Origin: an uncultured Lentibacter sp. | GTDB taxonomy: Bacteria; Pseudomonadota; Alphaproteobacteria; Rhodobacterales; Rhodobacteraceae | DNA: 64,000 nt | Assembly: GCF_937123735.1 (NCBI RefSeq) | Contig: NZ_CAKZKL010000028.1 | Coordinates: 310,001 to 374,000 of the forward strand | Reading direction: 5' to 3' | In this document: in pieces, positions 27,197 through 36,291 of the stretch | Layout: every line of letters begins with the position of its first letter | How positions within the stretch are numbered: position 1 is the first letter of the stretch | Translations under genes and position numbers: made by a program | The notes under the pieces: generated by a model | What the model saw: the letters and a program-made list of their open reading frames with translations, nothing else | Database searches by the model: none | Told to the model about the DNA's origin: nothing

Positions 27197-27703
27197 ATGG
27201 CCGATTACAAAGACCCGGAAAACACGATTTTGATGGAACTCAAGGATGGCACGGTTGTGATCGAGCTGATGCCGGATATTGCGCCTGAGCATTGCGCACG
27301 CATGAAAGAGCTGGCCCGCGCGGGCAAATATGACAATGTGGCGTTTCACCGTGTGATCGAAGGGTTCATGGCCCAGACAGGTGATGTGCAGCACGCCAAT
27401 ATGGAAGTGGATTACAACCCCGGGCGCGCGGGCACCGGCGGCTCTGATTTGCCCGATCTTCCGGCCGAGTTTGGCCGTATTCCGCACGCCCGTGGCAGCC
27501 TTGGTGCGGCGCGTTCGGCCAACCCGAACTCGGCCAACAGCCAGTTCTTTATCAACTTCAAGGACAACGACTTTCTCAACGGGCAATACACCGTTTATGG
27601 TCAGGTCACGAGCGGGATGGAGCATGTCGACAAGATCGCCCGTGGCGAGCCGCCAGCCAGCCCTGACCGGATGATCAGCGTGAAGGTGGCCGCGGATGCG
27701 TAA
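27197..27703 (+). CDS. ppiB: Cyclophilin-type peptidyl-prolyl isomerase, cytosolic
   Basis: 168 residues, catalysing cis-trans isomerisation of prolyl bonds. Active-site segments [14 protein letters not shown] near 53-66 and N-S-Q-F-F-I-N-F near 115 are present. No signal peptide, so cytoplasmic. ACAGGAG lies before the ATG. The end overlaps the start of the next cyclophilin by 8 bp. Confidence 0.93.
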   Translation: MADYKDPENTILMELKDGTVVIELMPDIAPEHCARMKELARAGKYDNVAFHRVIEGFMAQTGDVQHANMEVDYNPGRAGTGGSDLPDLPAEFGRIPHARGSLGAARSANPNSANSQFFINFKDNDFLNGQYTVYGQVTSGMEHVDKIARGEPPASPDRMISVKVAADA

Positions 27704-28247
27704 GCTTTTTCTGGCAGCTGCGCTGATGGCGGCCAGCCCGGCGCTGGCCACGGGCCTCAAGATCGAGGTGGCGGGGGAAGCCAATGGTGTGATCACGATC
27801 GACCTTCTGGAAGACGTGGCGCCCAAGCATGTGGAGCAGATCGCCGCTCTGGCGGCGGAAGGCCAATATGACGGCGTGGCCTTTCACCGGGTGATTGACG
27901 GCTTCATGGCCCAAACCGGCGATGTTGTGAACGGCAAGATCGCGGGCGGTAATATGGCCATGGCGGGCACGGGCGGCTCTGAGCGGGCGGATTTGCGGGC
28001 GGAGTTCTCCGATATTCCCTATGAGCGCGGGGTTGTGGGCATGGCCCGCAGCCAGAACCCGCACTCGGCCAACAGCCAGTTTTTCATCATGTTTCGCGAA
28101 TACCCCTCGCTCAACGGGCAATACACCGTTGTGGGCCGGGTGAGCGCGGGGCTGGAGGTTCTGGATGCGATCAAGCGTGGCAAGGGGCGCAATGGCGCTG
28201 TGATTGGTGCGCCGGATTATATGAAAAGCGTGACGGTCACCGACTGA
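27696..28247 (+). CDS. Cyclophilin-type peptidyl-prolyl isomerase, exported
   Basis: 183 residues. A signal peptide (1-18, L-F-L-A-A-A-L-M-A-A-S-P-A-L-A) places it in the periplasm. Its cyclophilin core ([14 protein letters not shown] and N-S-Q-F-F-I-M-F) closely resembles the gene just upstream, which suggests tandem duplication followed by gain of export. Translationally coupled by an 8-bp overlap. Confidence 0.92.
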   Translation: MRKLFLAAALMAASPALATGLKIEVAGEANGVITIDLLEDVAPKHVEQIAALAAEGQYDGVAFHRVIDGFMAQTGDVVNGKIAGGNMAMAGTGGSERADLRAEFSDIPYERGVVGMARSQNPHSANSQFFIMFREYPSLNGQYTVVGRVSAGLEVLDAIKRGKGRNGAVIGAPDYMKSVTVTD

Positions 28248-28321
28248 TCACACCTGCGTGGGGCGGCTGTGCAAAGCCCGCCCCATCGTGCAAGCTCTCT
28301 GACACCGGGGAGGCGCTTGCC

Positions 28322-29293
28322 GTGAAACACATTTTAAAACACATCCTGACAGTCGGTCTTGCGCTTTGCGGGGCTGTGGCCTCTGCGGAGCCGAGTTTCT
28401 GGAAGCACGAGTGGCCAGAGACCGACTTCTCCAAGACAAGCGTGGAAAGCTGGGTCGAGATCCTGTCGGGCGGGCCGGGGAAAGACGGGATTCCTGCGCT
28501 GAGCGACCCTGAGTTTGTGCCTGTGGGCGAGAAGCAGGGGCTGGGCGCGCGCGAAGGCGTGATTGCGCTGGAAATGGGCGGCGCGGCGCGGGCCTATCCG
28601 CTGCGCTACCTCATGTGGCACGAGATTGTGAATGACGAGGTGGGCGGCGTGCCTGTGGCGGTGACCTTTTGCCCCTTGTGCAACTCGGCGCTGACGTTTG
28701 AGCGGCGTGTGGACGGGCGGGTGCTGACGCTGGGGGTGACCGGCAAGCTCAGGGCCTCTGATATGGTGATGTATGACCGCGAGACCCAGAGCTGGTGGCA
28801 GCAGGCCACGGGCGTGGGCATTGTGGGCGAGATGACAGGCATTGAGCTGGTGAGCCTGCCAAGCTGGATGGAAAGCTGGGAGAGTTTTGTGGCGCGCAAC
28901 CCTGAGGGCCTTGTGATGGCAGAGCCTGCGCACCGCCGCGCCTATGGGGCGAACCCCTATGTGGGCTATGACAGCAGCGCGCGGCCGTTTTTATACAGTG
29001 GCGAGAGGCCGCCGCACGGGATTGCGCCGCTGGCGCGCATTGTGCGCGTGGGCAACCGCGCCTGGCCTTTGACGCGGCTGGCGGAGGCGGGCGAAATTGC
29101 CGAGAGCGGCGTGGTGCTGAGCTGGGCGGCGGGGAAGGCCTCGGCTCTGGACAGCGACACGGTTGCGGCGGGGCGCGATGTGGGGCAGGTCCGGGTGCGC
29201 GACATGGGTGGGGCAGATATGGTGCATGATGTGATGTTTGCCTTTGCCTTTCATGCCTTCTGGCCTGAGGGCGACTGGATGTTGGGCAAGTAA
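28322..29293 (+). CDS. Exported DUF3179 domain protein
   Basis: 323 residues with a signal peptide (about 1-22). The DUF3179 core carries A-Y-P-L-R-Y-L-M-W-H-E-I-V-N-D near 90 and the paired cysteines in F-C-P-L-C-N-S-A near 116. These suggest metal or redox chemistry, but no function is known for the family. GTG start with GGGGAGG upstream. A short inverted repeat (TGGGGCGG/CCGCCCCA) lies between it and the cyclophilin. Confidence 0.8.
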   Translation: MKHILKHILTVGLALCGAVASAEPSFWKHEWPETDFSKTSVESWVEILSGGPGKDGIPALSDPEFVPVGEKQGLGAREGVIALEMGGAARAYPLRYLMWHEIVNDEVGGVPVAVTFCPLCNSALTFERRVDGRVLTLGVTGKLRASDMVMYDRETQSWWQQATGVGIVGEMTGIELVSLPSWMESWESFVARNPEGLVMAEPAHRRAYGANPYVGYDSSARPFLYSGERPPHGIAPLARIVRVGNRAWPLTRLAEAGEIAESGVVLSWAAGKASALDSDTVAAGRDVGQVRVRDMGGADMVHDVMFAFAFHAFWPEGDWMLGK

Positions 29294-29323
29294 AAGGCGC
29301 GCTCACGCGCACAGGTTTTGCGC

Positions 29324-29415
29324 CGCGGCTTTGCCGCGGTGCTGGGGGCTTTGCCCCCGGTTTCAAAAGCCTGAGGCTTTTGAAACCTCCCCCAAGGTAT
29401 TTTGGACCAGAAGAA
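29324..29415 (+). repeat. Intergenic modular repeat (copy c, three hairpins plus variant core)
   Basis: CCGCGGC-TTT-GCCGCGG, GGGGGC-TTT-GCCCCC, then GGTTTCAAAAGCC-TGA-GGCTTTTGAAACC (29359-29387, perfect 13-bp arms), then CCCCCAAGGTATTTTGG and CCAGAAGAAG. Confidence 0.75.
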
Positions 29416-29447
29416 GCAGGGCGCGTTTCACATGTGCAGCGCCCTGC
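29416..29447 (-). terminator. Hairpin downstream of the mttB-like gene
   Basis: GCAGGGCGC (29416-29424) pairs with GCGCCCTGC (29439-29447), 12 bp beyond the minus-strand stop codon, then TTCTTCT. Confidence 0.55.
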
Positions 29448-29459
29448 GGCTGGGCCGTT

Positions 29460-31010
29460 TTAGGCCGGCAGGTGGATGGTGAACCTGTCGCGAAGGGCTG
29501 CATCTGTGGCGGCGTCAAAGCGTGCGGGGGCGCGGCGGGCGAGGATCTCCTGTTTGCGCGCGGTTGCCTTTTCAATCAGGTCGGGCTTGTCTTTTTCGAC
29601 CCATTCCTTGGGCGAGGTGCGATCGCCCAGCGTGGGGTAGACGTGATCGGACTGCATCCGGCTCAGGGTGGCTTCGGTGCCAAGGTAGTGGCCCGGGCCG
29701 CCGAGGCAGACCTCGCGCATTTGATCCAGCGCCAGGGTCATGTCATCGACTTCGATGCCGCGCACACAGCGTTGGGCCTGGCCGATCAGATCATCGGCGA
29801 GAATGAGGCTTTCATGGCAGAAGCCGAGCAGGGAGGCGTGCATTCCGGCGGCCTCATAGACCATGTTGAGGCCGGAGAGCCCTGTCATCACGGCTGAGCA
29901 CATTTGCTCCCAGCCCGCTTGCATGTCGGGGAGTTTGCTGTCGCTTGCCCCGGCAGCGGCCCCGCCGGGGAGGCCGTAGAATTTGTGCATCTGCGCGCAG
30001 CCCGCCGAGAGCAGGGCTTGTTCGCCTGAGCCGACGGTCATCGCCCCTGTGCGCAGATCAAGGCCGAAGGGCCATGTGCCGAAGATGGCCGGGTGACCCG
30101 GGGCCATGGCGTTGACATAGACGATGCCGGCGAGGCATTCGGCAGTGGCCTGGACAATCGCCCCGGCTATGGTGCTGGGGGCGGTGGCACCGGCCATGCC
30201 AGCGGAGAGCAAGAGCACGGGCATTCCACCGCGGATACAGGCTTCCATGACCTCGCAGGCTTCTGTGGCAAATTTCATTGGTGGCACGACGAAGCAATTG
30301 GAATTGCTCACAAAGGGGCGGGCGCGCCAATGGCTTTCGCCGCCGGCGATGAGGTGGAGCATGTCCAGCGCATCGGGCACGAAGCTTGGCTCTGTGAAGG
30401 AGGTGCCGATGTGTTTTGTGGTGCCCGCGCAGCAGGCGTAGATGGTGTTGAGGTCCATTTCGCGGTTGTCGGGGATATCGCGGCAGACCATGGGGCGTTG
30501 GACGAAGTGGATGTTGTCCAGCTCGTGGGCGATTCGGGCGGCGTCGTGCAGGTCTTGCAGGGTGCTGTCGCGGTAGCTGCGCCCGTCGGGCTCGACCATG
30601 TTCACTGCGGCCCCGGCTGTGCCGTAATGCACGCGCGCGCCCTCAAGCAGCATGTCGTGTTGCGGATCGCGGCCAAAGAGGGTGATCGACTTGGCGGCTT
30701 TGGCGAGCATGTCTTCCACCAGCGCGCGGGGGAAGCGGATGCGGCCATCCTCGCCCAGGATGGCGCCTGCCTCGGTGAGAATTTTGACGCCCGAGGGGGG
30801 CGCATCGCAGAGGCCGATGGTTTCGAGCGCCTCAAGCGCGGCTTCGTGGATTTTGAGCACATCGGTGTCGCTGAGCGGTTTGTAGCGCCCCCCTTCCATA
30901 CCGGGGCGTATGGGGCGGGAAGCGGCGCTCAGCGGCGCGGCGCGGGCCGCGCGACGGGCGGAGCGCCCCCCTGAGCGAGCGGATGTTTTGATGGGTGTTT
31001 GGTCGGTCAT
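29460..31010 (-). CDS. MttB-superfamily (non-pyrrolysine) corrinoid methyltransferase
   Basis: 516 residues from the ATG at 31010 (AAGGA upstream). The TIM-barrel trimethylamine-methyltransferase family match runs through most of the protein (L-E-T-I-G-L-C-D-A-P, H-Y-G-T-A-G-A-A-V-N-M, and P-G-H-P-A-I-F-G-T-W-P-F). There is no in-frame TAG, so no pyrrolysine; relatives of this kind demethylate quaternary amines such as glycine betaine or carnitine, passing the methyl to a corrinoid protein. No corrinoid protein or reductase lies nearby. An Arg/Ala-rich N-terminus (12-35) precedes the domain. The substrate is unknown. Confidence 0.85.
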   Translation of the reverse strand: MTDQTPIKTSARSGGRSARRAARAAPLSAASRPIRPGMEGGRYKPLSDTDVLKIHEAALEALETIGLCDAPPSGVKILTEAGAILGEDGRIRFPRALVEDMLAKAAKSITLFGRDPQHDMLLEGARVHYGTAGAAVNMVEPDGRSYRDSTLQDLHDAARIAHELDNIHFVQRPMVCRDIPDNREMDLNTIYACCAGTTKHIGTSFTEPSFVPDALDMLHLIAGGESHWRARPFVSNSNCFVVPPMKFATEACEVMEACIRGGMPVLLLSAGMAGATAPSTIAGAIVQATAECLAGIVYVNAMAPGHPAIFGTWPFGLDLRTGAMTVGSGEQALLSAGCAQMHKFYGLPGGAAAGASDSKLPDMQAGWEQMCSAVMTGLSGLNMVYEAAGMHASLLGFCHESLILADDLIGQAQRCVRGIEVDDMTLALDQMREVCLGGPGHYLGTEATLSRMQSDHVYPTLGDRTSPKEWVEKDKPDLIEKATARKQEILARRAPARFDAATDAALRDRFTIHLPA

Positions 31011-31297
31011 GGGGCGGTCCTTGCAAGCAAAATCAGGGGCGTGAGAGGGGCGGGAGGAGCCGCTCTCACGGCCGCCCGCGGGCCGCACGGCCACGCTCGG
31101 CACCGATGGTGCGAATCACGAGGGATATTTTGCAAAACGGGGCCTGCATGGCGCGCCTTTGGGTCGGAGGGCTGTCTTATGTCCGATTAGGGCGCGCGGC
31201 GCGGCGCGATTCTGTTCTGGCTGCGACATTCTGTCGTTTTCGGCCAGTGGCGCCCGGGCGGCGCGCTTGGCCGCAGGCTTTGGGGGCCTGGGATTGG

Positions 31298-32473
31298 TTA
31301 GGCCAGGGTGGCACCGAAGGCGACCATCTCCTTGAGGGCGGCCTCAAAGGGTGCATCGGGGATCGTCATGGCGACGCGCACATGGCCTGCGGCGGCGGTT
31401 CCGAAGCTTTCGCCGGGCATCACGGCAATGGCGCGCTCTGTGAGCAGCCTGTCTGCGAAGGCATCGCCCGTGAGGCCGCTCGCGCGGATGTCGAGCATGA
31501 GATACATCGCTCCGGAGGGGGGCGAGAGGCGCAGGGCGTTCTGGCCCTTGAGCGCGGCTTGGGCAAGCGCGCGGCGGCGCTTGAAGGGGGCGGCGATCTC
31601 TTCCTCGAAGGTTTCGCCAAGGCCAAGCGCGAAGAGGGCGGCCTGCTGGGTAAAGCCGGCAACCCCGTAGTTGGTGTTGGTGAGCAGGTTGGTGACATGG
31701 CCCATGGCATGTGCCGGCCCGACGAGCCAGCCGACGCGGCTGCCTGTCATGGCGTGGCTCTTGGACATGGAGCCGACCACGAATGTGCGCTCGGCCATCC
31801 CCTCCAGCGCGCGAATTGAGAGATGCGCGCCCTCCCAGACCTGGGTGTCATAGACCTCGTCTGAAATCACGATGAGGTCGTGTTTGTGGGCGATTTGGGC
31901 GAGTCGCTCCAGCGTGTCGCGGGTGTAGACGGCACCTGTGGGGTTGTTGGGCGAGTTGATCAGCAAGGCTTTGGCACCGGATGTGGCGGCTGCCTTGTCA
32001 AGCGCGTCAATATCGGGCTGGAAGCCGTTTTCGGCCGGGGCCGTGACAGCCACGGGCACCCCGCCGACAGAGCGGATCGTGCCCGGGTATGTGGCATAGT
32101 AAGGGTCGATGTAGAGTGCGCTGTCGCCTGCGTCGAGGGCCGCGCGAAACGCGGCAAAGAGCGCGGCCTGTCCGCCGGCTGTGATGAGCACATTGTCCAG
32201 CGCGGTGCGCACCCCGGTGCGGTGGGTGAGGCGTTCGGCCACGGCTGTGCGCAGCGGGTCTATTCCCGGCACCATGGCGTAGCCCGTGGCCCCGCCAAGC
32301 GCGGCGCCGTGCATGGCTTCAAGGATGCGGGTGTCGGTTTTGATGTCATGTTCGCCAATCGTCAGCTCTGTGACATCGCGGCCCTCGGCGATCATCTTGC
32401 GCGCTTTGATAAACAGCTCCCAGCCGTCGGACCCGCCGCCTGTGATCTGGGTGAGGGTGTTGGACAATCGCAT
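31298..32473 (-). CDS. Class I/II pyridoxal-phosphate aminotransferase
   Basis: 391 residues, fold type I. The PLP lysine lies in S-M-S-K-S-H-A-M-T-G-S-R-V-G-W near 235, with N-S-P-N-N-P-T-G-A near 170 and S-D-E-V-Y near 200. Substrate not predictable; annotations for this group range from aspartate to generic aminotransferase. GAGG precedes the ATG. Divergent from cysS (259 bp), and 287 bp upstream of the mttB-like gene, so separate transcription is likely. Confidence 0.88.
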   Translation of the reverse strand: MRLSNTLTQITGGGSDGWELFIKARKMIAEGRDVTELTIGEHDIKTDTRILEAMHGAALGGATGYAMVPGIDPLRTAVAERLTHRTGVRTALDNVLITAGGQAALFAAFRAALDAGDSALYIDPYYATYPGTIRSVGGVPVAVTAPAENGFQPDIDALDKAAATSGAKALLINSPNNPTGAVYTRDTLERLAQIAHKHDLIVISDEVYDTQVWEGAHLSIRALEGMAERTFVVGSMSKSHAMTGSRVGWLVGPAHAMGHVTNLLTNTNYGVAGFTQQAALFALGLGETFEEEIAAPFKRRRALAQAALKGQNALRLSPPSGAMYLMLDIRASGLTGDAFADRLLTERAIAVMPGESFGTAAAGHVRVAMTIPDAPFEAALKEMVAFGATLA

Positions 32474-32709
32474 GGGCGCCTCGCAGTGAGAAGGGTTTGG
32501 GGCCTATGGGCCTTGCTTGGTGGGCAAATGTCAACGCCTGTGGGCGGTTTTTCTTGGCAGGGGGCTGGGGATGGGCTAGGCAGGGGTATGAACCGGAGAA
32601 ATTGCATCATCTGCATTGTATGCTGCATTCCAACCTGCTGAGAGATCAGGCGGGCGGTTCTTCTTATTCCATCTTTTTGTGTAAGTTGCTATGCCCGCCA
32701 CAAGAGCGC

Positions 32710-32721
32710 ATTTGCGCAAAT
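32710..32721. promoter_or_regulatory. Perfect palindrome just before cysS
   Basis: ATTTGCGCAAAT ends 11 bp before the cysS ATG and abuts its AGGG ribosome site, so protein binding or RNA pairing there could affect expression. It could be chance. Confidence 0.25.
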
Positions 32722-32732
32722 AGGGCCGAGCT

Positions 32733-34094
32733 ATGACCGAGATCAAACTCTACAACACCAAGACCCGCGCCAAAGAGGTTTTCACGCCGATCGAGGCTGA
32801 AAATGTGCGCCTGTATGTCTGCGGGCCGACGGTGTATGACCGTGCGCATATCGGCAATGCGCGGCCTGTAATTGTGTTTGATACGCTGTTTCGCCTGCTG
32901 CGCCATGTCTACGGCGAAGGGCATGTGACCTATGTGCGCAATTTCACCGATGTGGACGACAAGATCAACGCCAAGGCCGCCGAGACGGGCCGCAGCATTG
33001 GCGAGATCACCGATGAAACCATTGGCTGGTATCTTGAGGATATGGCGGCAGTTGGGGCGCTTGTGCCAAGCGCCATGCCGCGCGCCACAGGCTATATTGG
33101 CGAGATGATCGCGATGATCGAGGCGCTGATTGAAAAGGGCCATGCTTATGCGGCCGAGGGCCATGCGCTGTTTCGGGTGCGCTCTTATGCGCGTTATGGC
33201 GCGCTTTCGGGGCGCGATGTGGACGATATGATCGCCGGGGCGCGGGTTGAGGTTGCGCCTTACAAGGAAGACCCGATGGATTTTGTCCTCTGGAAGCCCT
33301 CAAGTGCTGAGCAGCCCGGATGGGACAGCCCCTGGGGGCGCGGGCGGCCCGGCTGGCATATTGAATGCTCGGCCATGGCCAAGGCGCTTTTGGGCGATGT
33401 GTTTGATATTCATGGCGGCGGGCTGGATTTGCAGTTTCCGCACCACGAAGACGAGATCGCCCAGAGCTGCTGCGCCAACGGGACAGAGGAGATGGCGCGG
33501 GTCTGGATGCACAACGAGATGTTACAGGTCGAGGGCAAGAAGATGTCCAAGAGCCTTGGCAACTTCTTCACCGTGCGCGACTTGCTCGCGCAGGGCGTGC
33601 CGGGGGAGGTGATCCGCTTTGTGATGCTGTCGACCCATTACCGCAAGCCGATGGACTGGACCGAGAAGAAGCGGGAAGAGGCGGAGAGGACGTTGAGAAA
33701 GTGGCGTGAGCTGAGCAGTGGTGAGAAGGCCGGTGAGGTGAGCCCCGCGATTGTTGCGGCACTGGCCGATGACCTCAACACGGCGGGCGCTTTGGCCGAG
33801 CTTCACAGGCTGGCCGGCGCTGGCGATGCCGCGGGGCTGAAGGCGTCTGCGGCTTTGCTTGGGCTCTTGGGCGCAGAGATGGGCGCTTGGGCCGAAACGA
33901 CGGGTCTCTCAGCCTATGAGACAAAGATGTCTGAAGCGCGCGCGGCGGCCATGCAGACCAAGGATTTCTCCGAGGTCGACCGCCTCAAGGCTGCGTTCAT
34001 CGCAGCGGGGCTGGAAGTGCGCATTAGCAAGGAGGGTGTCGAGCTGGTGCCAAGCGCCGGGTTTGATGTGGGGAAGCTGGAGGGGTTGCTGTGA
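32733..34094 (+). CDS. cysS: Cysteinyl-tRNA synthetase
   Basis: 453 residues, class I synthetase. The zinc-binding C-G-P-T-V-Y-D near 30, the HIGH-type motif as H-I-G-N-A-R, the F-P-H-H-E-D-E zinc histidines near 230 and the K-M-S-K-S loop near 270 are intact. It charges tRNA-Cys. Divergent from the aminotransferase; the next gene cimA follows after a repeat-filled 106-bp gap. Confidence 0.98.
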   Translation: MTEIKLYNTKTRAKEVFTPIEAENVRLYVCGPTVYDRAHIGNARPVIVFDTLFRLLRHVYGEGHVTYVRNFTDVDDKINAKAAETGRSIGEITDETIGWYLEDMAAVGALVPSAMPRATGYIGEMIAMIEALIEKGHAYAAEGHALFRVRSYARYGALSGRDVDDMIAGARVEVAPYKEDPMDFVLWKPSSAEQPGWDSPWGRGRPGWHIECSAMAKALLGDVFDIHGGGLDLQFPHHEDEIAQSCCANGTEEMARVWMHNEMLQVEGKKMSKSLGNFFTVRDLLAQGVPGEVIRFVMLSTHYRKPMDWTEKKREEAERTLRKWRELSSGEKAGEVSPAIVAALADDLNTAGALAELHRLAGAGDAAGLKASAALLGLLGAEMGAWAETTGLSAYETKMSEARAAAMQTKDFSEVDRLKAAFIAAGLEVRISKEGVELVPSAGFDVGKLEGLL

Positions 34095-34114
34095 GCTATG
34101 ACAGGCAAATCGGC

Positions 34115-34178
34115 GGTGCGCATGAATGCGCACCCTACGGCGCGCGGCCCTTCGGTAGGGTGTGCATTCATGCGCACC
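34115..34178. repeat. Inverted pair of GGTGCGCA repeats upstream of cimA
   Basis: Left arm 34115-34138 (GGTGCGCATGAATGCGCACC then CTAC) and right arm 34155-34178 are reverse complements over 24 bases with one mismatch, around a 16-nt centre. The whole can fold into one long hairpin, ending 22 bp before the cimA start codon. Confidence 0.85.
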
Positions 34179-34200
34179 ATCCTGGCCGGGAGGGCGCAGC

Positions 34201-35811
34201 ATGACCCGCGAACGCCTTTACCTTTACGACACAACCCTGCGCGATGGGCAGCAGACGCAAGGCGTGCAGTTTTCCACGCCTGAAAAGCAGCGCATTGCGG
34301 CGATGCTGGACGCGCTGGGCATTGATTACATCGAAGGCGGCTGGCCGGGGGCGAACCCGACGGACAGCGCGTTTTTCAGGGAAGCGCCCAAGACGCGGGC
34401 GCGTTTCACCGCCTTTGGCATGACCAAACGCGCGGGGCGCTCGGCGCAAAACGACGATGTGCTCGCCGAGGTGATGAACGCGGGCACAGACACGGTCTGC
34501 CTTGTGGGCAAGACCCATGATTTTCATGTCACCACCGCGCTGGGGATCAGCCTTGAAGAGAATATCGAGAACATCCGCGCGAGCATGGCCTACCTCGTCT
34601 CCCAGGGGCGCGAGGCGCTGTTTGATGCGGAGCATTTCTTTGACGGCTACAAGGCCAACCCTGCCTATGCTCTGGCCTGCCTGAAGGCGGCAGAGGAGGC
34701 GGGCGCGCGCTGGCTTGTGCTCTGTGACACCAACGGTGGCACGCTGCCCCATGAGGTCTATGAAACCACAAAGGCGGTGACCCAAGCCGGGATTGCGGGC
34801 GAAAAGCTCGGCATCCACACCCATAACGACACGGAAAACGCTGTCGCCTGTAGTCTTGCCGCCATCGACGCGGGCGCGCGGCAGGTGCAGGGCACGCTCA
34901 ACGGCCTTGGCGAGCGCTGTGGCAACGCCAACCTCACCACGCTCATTCCGACGCTCTTGCTCAAGGAACCCTACGCCAGCGCTTACGAGACAGGTGTGAG
35001 CCGCGCCGCGCTGGAGGGGCTGACGAAAGTGAGCCGCACGCTGGATGATATTCTCAACCGCGTGCCGATGCGCCAAGCAGCCTATGTGGGGGCCTCGGCC
35101 TTCGCCCATAAGGCCGGGCTGCACGCCAGCGCCATTCTCAAAGACCCGAGCACTTACGAGCATATTGTGCCGGAAAGTGTGGGCAATGCGCGCATCATCC
35201 CCATGTCCAACCAAGCCGGGCAAAGCAACCTTAAGAAACGGCTGGAAGATGCTGGCCTTAAAGTGAAAAAGGATGATCCGGCGCTGGGGTTGATCCTTGA
35301 CCAGATCAAGGCGCGCGAGGCGGAGGGCTACACCTATGACAGCGCGCAAGCAAGTTTTGAGCTGCTTGCGCGGCGCGCGCTTGGGCAGATGCCGGAATTT
35401 TTTGAGGTCAAGCGCTACCGCGTGAGCGTGGAGCGGCGCAAGAACAAATACAACAAGATTGTCTCGCTCTCCGAGGCGGTTGTCGTGGTGAAGGTCGATG
35501 GTGAAAAGCGCCTCTCGGTGAGCGAAAGCCTGGATGAAACCGGCTCTGACCGCGGGCCTGTCAACGCGCTCGCCAAAGCCTTGGCCAAGGATTTGGGCCG
35601 CTATGGCGAGGCGATTGCCGATATGCGGCTGGTGGACTTCAAGGTGCGCATCACCCAAGGCGGCACTGAGGCCGTCACCCGCGTGATCATTGACAGTGAA
35701 GACGGGCAGGGGCGCCGCTGGAGCACCGTGGGCGTTTCGGCCAATATCGTCGATGCGAGCTTTGATGCGCTTCTGGATGCGATCAACTGGAAGCTTTTGC
35801 ATTCGGGGTGA
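34201..35811 (+). CDS. cimA: Citramalate synthase
   Basis: 536 residues. Condenses acetyl-CoA and pyruvate to citramalate, feeding isoleucine synthesis. The DRE-TIM barrel metal site Y-D-T-T-L-R-D-G-Q-Q (9-18), H-T-H-N-D-T near 208 and G-L-G-E-R-C-G-N-A-N near 235 are present, and the C-terminal LeuA allosteric domain (about 420-530) is complete. The length and G-G-W-P-G-A-N-P-T-D motif match the CimA type rather than LeuA. The ATG at 34201 is preferred; an ATG at 34162 lies inside the repeat. Confidence 0.93.
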   Translation: MTRERLYLYDTTLRDGQQTQGVQFSTPEKQRIAAMLDALGIDYIEGGWPGANPTDSAFFREAPKTRARFTAFGMTKRAGRSAQNDDVLAEVMNAGTDTVCLVGKTHDFHVTTALGISLEENIENIRASMAYLVSQGREALFDAEHFFDGYKANPAYALACLKAAEEAGARWLVLCDTNGGTLPHEVYETTKAVTQAGIAGEKLGIHTHNDTENAVACSLAAIDAGARQVQGTLNGLGERCGNANLTTLIPTLLLKEPYASAYETGVSRAALEGLTKVSRTLDDILNRVPMRQAAYVGASAFAHKAGLHASAILKDPSTYEHIVPESVGNARIIPMSNQAGQSNLKKRLEDAGLKVKKDDPALGLILDQIKAREAEGYTYDSAQASFELLARRALGQMPEFFEVKRYRVSVERRKNKYNKIVSLSEAVVVVKVDGEKRLSVSESLDETGSDRGPVNALAKALAKDLGRYGEAIADMRLVDFKVRITQGGTEAVTRVIIDSEDGQGRRWSTVGVSANIVDASFDALLDAINWKLLHSG

Positions 35812-35886
35812 TGTCACCTTGGCGCTTCGCTGAGGGCAGGATATGTCAGCTGTAGGTTACACAGCGGGCCAATAGGGATAGAGGCA

Positions 35887-36291
35887 ATGGCATGGCGCGG
35901 GCTTTTTGTATTGACATGTTTTGAGGCGGTTTGGGCCTTTGCGCTCAAACTCTCGGAGGGTGTCACCAGACCGGTTGCGTCACTTGTTCTCAGGGTGTTC
36001 GCTTGTGTCGGTGGCTGTGGGCCAATGGTGCCGGCCTATTTGCGTTTGGCATGGCCGATCCGGCTTGGGGCGCGGCAAGGGCGATCGTCAGGGGCGATCG
36101 GCGCATTTCTTTTGGGTGCTATGCAGTTGGGCAAAGCTTTGACGGCACTGCGCTTGCGCTGTGTCGGGCTTGTCCCGTTGGGCCGTTCTGGCCTCAAGCT
36201 CGTCAGCGCAGGCGGCCTGATACCAGCCGAGCTGGCCAAGGCGGCTGGCGCAAGCGTGCATGATACCTTTCAATTGGAGCATTCCACATGA
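35887..36291 (+). pseudogene. Decayed small multidrug resistance (SugE/QacE-like) gene
   Basis: The frame begins M-A-W-R-G-L-F-V-L-T-C-F-E-A-V-W-A-F-A-L-K-L-S-E-G, a clear SMR first helix with its key glutamate, and near 36096 returns to an SMR-like G-A-I-G-A-F-L-L-G. Between them the frame reads as nonsense, but the third frame gives G-L-F-A-F-G-M then P-A-W-G-A-A-R-A (about 36030-36090), matching the second-helix region and the P-L-G-T-A-Y-A motif. Two compensating frameshifts would explain this. The reading frame runs past the normal SMR end into the hydrolase start (4-bp overlap). Best read as a pseudogene, though the single long frame may still be translated. Confidence 0.6.

Noticed and set aside
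29460..31010. Pyrrolysine-containing trimethylamine methyltransferase
   Set aside because: No internal TAG codon; it reads through as an ordinary frame.
34168..35817. 549-residue open frame on the minus strand opposite cimA
   Set aside because: It is a shadow of high-GC coding sequence; cimA has all catalytic motifs, and the shadow protein is Arg/His-rich with no recognisable domain.
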